Origin: Antitrichia curtipendula
Taxonomy: Eukaryota > Streptophyta > Bryopsida > Hypnales > Leucodontaceae
Direction: 5' to 3'
Length of the DNA: 64,000 nt
Assembly (NCBI GenBank): GCA_951230915.1
Contig: OX579634.1
Span: 51,783,570 to 51,847,569, forward strand
The position numbers were made by a program, and so were the translations under genes. Below are positions 59,640 to 64,000 of the stretch, piece after piece; the stretch's first letter is position 1; every line of letters starts with the position of its first letter. The notes under the pieces are model-generated. The model did not search any database, had not been told where the DNA came from, and saw only the letters and a list, made by a program, of their open reading frames with translations.

Positions 59640-59968
59640 ATTGCCCACTGTCTAAGTTGAATGCAATCATGAAAGTTGTATTCTTTTTTGGGAACGTATG
59701 GGAGATCCATTGCATTAGGAAAAAAAACTGGGAACAAAATGGCCAAGCCAACAGGCTGGACAATGAAGAGATAATGAGCAAAGAAGAACCAGAAAAAACC
59801 GAAACCTATAAAACCTAAAGAAACTGGTAGAGAGGAGGCCCTCCCTATTCCATCTAATCTGATCACCTAATCTAGTAGCAAGGATGAAAGTTATATTTGT
59901 GGGCAATTCCAATTGGATGAAGCTGTGGGAATTAGTAGAAGATGTCGGACCATGAATTCTATTTTACA
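59640..59968 (-). other. Possible LINE 3'-tail scrap
   Basis: The run CATTGCATTAGGAAAAAAAA followed by ATGGCCAAGCCAACAGGCTG resembles the LINE 3' end at 35944-36004 (CATTGCAAAGGAAAAA ... CGGCCAGCCACAAGAAGCCT). The match is short and imprecise. Confidence 0.3.
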
Positions 59969-60967
59969 CTATGATAGAACCACCCATAGTTGACCACTTA
60001 GGCAATTCCATGCATGTTCAAGAGCAGTAGAAGGCAATGTAAATTTACTACCCTATAGAAATATAGAAATGATGGGCATTGCCAATTTTGGGTGATTTTT
60101 TTCCTTAAATCCAAATCACTATGAATTTTGGAAGCCAAAAGTTGGCCTCAATCTATATCCAATATATAGAGTCTTCCAATTCCGATCATTCTATAACTAC
60201 TTTCCTGCTTATTACTTCCTACTTTCTTGCTCACTACATCAAAACATGTGTCATGACATTATAGTCCAACCTTGCAAAGGAGAAAAAAATCATATTCCAA
60301 ACTTTAGCTGGAACTTGTTTCAGTCTTGGTTGGAAATAGCTGCATCCTACAAGTTCCGTATTAATGCGTGGTTGGTAATGGTTGGTTCTACCATATATAT
60401 TCAGACAAGTGAAGTACCCTTGGACAATGACCACTGAGTTTATTTTCATATTTTATCAATGATAAGGCTTTTGTACTTTTGTTTCAAATTGTACATTTGT
60501 TTGTTTAACAACACAATGACAATGAACTCAAAAGTGGCAGTACGGTAGAACCACCCATTACCAACCGGCCATCAATCCCCAACTTATAGGGTGCAACTAT
60601 TTCCAACCAAGGTTGGTATATATTCCAACCATAGTTTGGAATGTGATTTTTTCTCTTTTGCAAGGTTGGTACTATAAAATCATAACACATGTCTTGATTT
60701 AGTGAGCAAGAAAGTAGGGAGCAGTGAGTGGGAAAGTAGTTATGGAATGGTCGAAATTGAAAAACTCTATATCTTGGGTATGGGTTGAGGCCAACTTTTG
60801 GCTTCCAAAATTCATAGTAAATTCAATTTAAAGAATAAAATCATGAAAACTTGACAATGCTCATCATTTCTATCTTTCTACAGGGCTGTAAATTCACATT
60901 GCCTTCTATTGCTCCAAAACATATGCGGAATTGCTTAAGTGGTCAACTATAGGTAGTTCTACCATAG
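59969..60967. mobile_element. 1-kb foldback element with ~430-bp inverted arms
   Basis: The left arm, 59969-60403, starts CTATGATAGAACCACCCATA and ends GGTTGGTTCTACCATA. The right arm, 60541-60967, is its diverged inverse. Long matching words include GAATTTTGGAAGCCAAAAGT and TGACCACTTA-GCAATTCC. Since each arm has GGTAGAAC-ACC words at both its outer and inner end, each looks like a complete MITE, so this may be two copies joined tail to tail. Confidence 0.85.
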
Positions 60968-61284
60968 CTGCCAATAGACTTGTATTGCTAGTAGACTAGA
61001 AATGGATTTGGCATTTAAAAAAGGGAAAAATAATTGGGTCCATTGGCAATTATAGATAGTAAATGAAGTATTTTTTTTTAAGTTATTAATTGAATGTTTT
61101 ACTCTATTATACTCTACACATAAACAAGAGTTTGATACTAGTATGTACTCAATCAAGAACATCCAATTATGACAAGACATTTAACATTTTCAACTGAATA
61201 ATCACTAACTTAGAAGGGTATAAAATAAACTAACTCCAAGTCGTATAGCTGGGCTCTTGCTGAGGTCATTCATACAAATCAAAG
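60968..61284. other. Spacer
   Basis: Nothing recognised. Confidence 0.3.
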
Positions 61285-61700
61285 ATATAAGGTAGAACTA
61301 CCTATTACCACCCTAATTCGCAATCTAACTATATTGGGGTCAACTCTAGGAAAGACACATATTTTTCAGAGGTGTGCTTTTGTTTCAGGAGTCAAACCCA
61401 AGTGGAATTATAATTTTTTGATAAAAATTGTAATTTCTGTGAATTTCTGAAGTGAAATTGCACAATTGCTACTAGATTGGATTCATGAACGTCCTCTTAC
61501 AACTCAATACCGCTTTCCAATGTGTTTAATAGCACTTGAAGATCCACCAATCATTAATTGACACGCTATCTTTAATAGCATTAACAAACTACTGTTGTTA
61601 GAATCTGAAGCGGATTTGCATGTTTTTATGACGGAATTGGGACAAAGCTATAGACCACGGATTTGAATCACTGACGGAATTGGGTAGTTCTACCTTATAT
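61285..61700. mobile_element. MITE of the GGTAGAACYACC family
   Basis: ATATAAGGTAGAACTACCTA at 61285-61304 faces TGGGTAGTTCTACCTTATAT at 61681-61700, a 19-of-20 inverted repeat. The 376-bp interior has no gene. The end core GGTAGAACTACC is shared with 59969-60967 and resembles that of 56167-56725. Confidence 0.7.
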
Positions 61701-62093
61701 GTCTTAGTATTTTTGTATTTATACTAGTATGCCTAACCCTCAAATAACAAGTTGACTTGTCAAATATCTTGGGGTTCATTGAAAATTCAAAAAAATTCTA
61801 ATGTTTAGCACATGCCTAAAAAAAAACATTTGCTTTTTTCCTAATTTTTTTTCTCAAAAAAATGATTTTCCAAATCTTTTGGCATCTTTAAATTTTATTT
61901 AATTTATCAAAAGAGACCATCCGGTATGATGCATTGTCATATTTAATATATTAAGTGCAAAGTGTTAAAATCCATTGACACAATTCCAATAAGATGGTTA
62001 TGTATCATATCTTCATCTAAAATTTGGAAGTACTTTTGAATTTGAAATCTAGTTTAGGCAAACTTAAAAAATTAAGAATTTACAAATGAATGT
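61701..62093. other. Spacer
   Basis: AT-rich, nothing recognised. Confidence 0.3.
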
Positions 62094-63027
62094 TTAACCC
62101 CTAAAGGACCAGCATGCGGTTTTTGGCAATATAAAAAATTTGGGCAGGTACTTGTGACTGGAGATTTTTATATTTTTGGCTGAATATTTAATAGAAGGTG
62201 GGCGCGAGGAGTACCTTTCATATGCACTAAATTTCATGACATTTGGAAATAGGAGTCAAAAGTTATAGCCAAAATATGTTACTTTTTTTCATAACTGGGC
62301 AGTCCGGGCAGATCAGAAAAAATCACTTTTTTCAAAAATAAAAATTTGAAATTGGTTTTCTAGAGTTATATATACATGGAAAGCTTTGAATCATTTCATT
62401 TTGACCAATGGATCAAAAGTTATGAGGGTTTTTAGTTTGCGGGCAGTCATAGATTCTCTACTCTGAAATAAACTTTGAAGTTGTTTATTTAACTCAATTT
62501 TTAATATTTTTTGAATTTTTTTTTTCATGGGACGTAGGTTGTTTATTACAACATTACAACCATTGGGATTTACATTTTTCAATTCCATAATTAAATTCTT
62601 AACAATTTAGTATTTTGGATCATTCTCTACTTCTTTCTATTTACTATTTTTTTTGTATATGTTGTACAATATCAAATGATTTGAAAAATTTTAAGCATGT
62701 AGAGAACTTTTTTAGGAAAAATAATTCAAAGATGCACCACCACTTTGGACATTTTTTCATACATATGTGACCTTGTGAAGTGCAGCTGCCTTGTTTTTCG
62801 CAGGGACAAAAAAAAAGATTTTTGCCAATTCAAATGCTAATATCTTCCAATCCGCATGGTGGAAAATTTTGATTTTTTTTTGACATCTTCTAAAACTAGT
62901 TTACTATAAGATCCTACGGTTACATGTGTCAAAAAAGTTTTTTTTTCAAAAATTTGGTACTTGTACTAAAAATGGCAGTTTTGGAGTGTTTTTGATGAAA
63001 ACATAGTCATAGAACTTTAGGGGTTAA
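62094..63027. repeat. R1 unit bounded by 13-bp inverted repeats
   Basis: TTAACCCCTAAAG at 62094-62106 faces CTTTAGGGGTTAA at 63015-63027, exact inverse copies. The interior carries the R1 words in order: AAAAGTTATAGCC, GAAAGCTTTGAATCATTTCATT, AAAAGTTATG and AAGATCCTACGGTTA. This is the best candidate for an intact R1 element; the other copies lack visible ends. No coding potential. Confidence 0.65.
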
Positions 63028-64000
63028 TATGCAAAGGATGTTGTTGCAAATGTCATTATACAAAATTTGAGGCCTCTACAAGTCCATTTGACTTTTATGC
63101 AAATGCGTGAATCTTAAGGAAAATTTTGTTTGTTTGTCTTTGAAAAAAAGAATTGAAATTTCTATAGTCCCTAGTCTTGCATTAGGTGATCATGTGGGCC
63201 CAATTTTTTTTTTTTTTAAAATTATTTAATTATTTTTTGGAATTTTTTCTCTAATTGCACATTTTCATGCAATAATACGGCCTTGCATAGGGTCCAAATT
63301 TCTTGTAATGTGAAATGGCCCTGCTAGTTCATCATAATGACTAGATTTTACTAGATTGACAACTTTGGGCCTTTAGATTTAGTGTAAATTGATGCTCGCT
63401 AATGAATAAATTTTTTCTAATCCTCTTTTAACTTCTAAGCATCCAAGTAGCTATAACAATATGGCCTAGAATTTTTTTTAAATCCTTGAAGGTCATCCAT
63501 ATAACCATATTGTACTAACTTCAAAATTTGTCAACTGAAAAAAGATATCATTACAAGTTTTGAATATGAATGTGTAATCCAATTGGTCATAGGAGGTTCA
63601 ATTTCACAAAAGAAAGTAACATATGACTGATATGAGTGATTGGAAGACTTTTTGGGAAGTCTTGACCAATTATTATTTTATTAGTAGTTGATGTTTTAAT
63701 AACTGTTCTACTTTTGAAAGTGTCTCCAAAAGTGCATTCAAACCATTCCCATACTTAATTGTGATTAGTTGACTATTGCTTTTCTAAATTTTGGTTCTAT
63801 AACAAGTCTATGTGATGGTTTTAGTGGTCTATAGGCAACTTTTATTTAAAAAATTCATAGTATTTACATGTGTCTTATCTAAAAATCATTTAAGAAAAAA
63901 ATCATTATTTTCAATGGCTAATATTACAACAGTGCTTTATTTTTATTTATTTATTTATATTTAAAAAAGGTGTCTCCAAGACTCCAACTATACTAAATTG
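63028..64000. other. AT-rich right end of the window
   Basis: No gene or clear repeat boundary recognised. Long T and A runs near 63206-63235. Confidence 0.35.

Noticed and set aside
1..64000. tRNA, rRNA or other known RNA genes
   Set aside because: None recognised by eye on either strand; a covariance-model search could still find a small one.

Overview
The window is nuclear DNA of a land plant. Two host genes have plant-type spliced exons, and almost all the rest is nested, decaying transposable elements (TEs) of plant families: CACTA, Mutator-like (MULE), LINE, copia, Tc1/mariner and several foldback or MITE families. AT-rich spacers and TE load suggest a large TE-rich genome, perhaps a seedless plant, but the species cannot be fixed from this sequence.

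Host genes. (1) At 1-1604 (+) are the last five exons of a DUF547 protein, cut by the window edge. (2) At 29096-30530 (-) is a complete three-exon NAA50 (catalytic N-alpha-acetyltransferase) of 168 residues with its active-site residues in place.

Layout. 2235-2467 is a MITE and 2509-3395 a dead Tc1/mariner transposase. 3648-5056 is a large inverted repeat built of ~177-bp tandem units. 5825-23620 is a 17.8-kb CACTA (En/Spm) element with both ends and a GAG target-site duplication (TSD). It carries divergently transcribed, stop-ridden copies of a Ptta/TnpA-like gene (-) and a TNP2 transposase (+). Two smaller CACTA elements of another family (10346-11629, TSD TCC; 16247-17438, TSD ATG), a copia scrap and unidentified gene-like pieces lie inside it. 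23621-34800 holds decayed repeats around NAA50.

The most interesting part is 35690-54262, a stack of insertions that can be read in order. An old non-coding repeat (R1) was hit by a LINE (13-bp TSD TTAGAGCTATTTA). The LINE was then split by a 14.9-kb element, 36568-51470 (11-bp TSD CCCCTCAAGAG). This element encodes a MULE-type transposase with zinc-finger-like and SWIM motifs on the minus strand. Divergently, it encodes a spliced gene joining a ParB-like domain to a beta-class (N6-adenine/N4-cytosine) DNA methyltransferase-like domain. Between them lie five copies of a near-palindrome, CGTCGGCACCGACG, each followed 22-23 nt later by CAGCTG (CAGTTG once). Both genes have in-frame stops, so this copy is dead, but the layout points to a transposon family that carries its own DNA methyltransferase.

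54263-64000 has no recognisable gene. It contains several foldback/MITE elements, some sharing a GGTAGAACYACC end core, a short hairpin, degenerate tandem repeats and a further R1 unit bounded by 13-bp inverted repeats.
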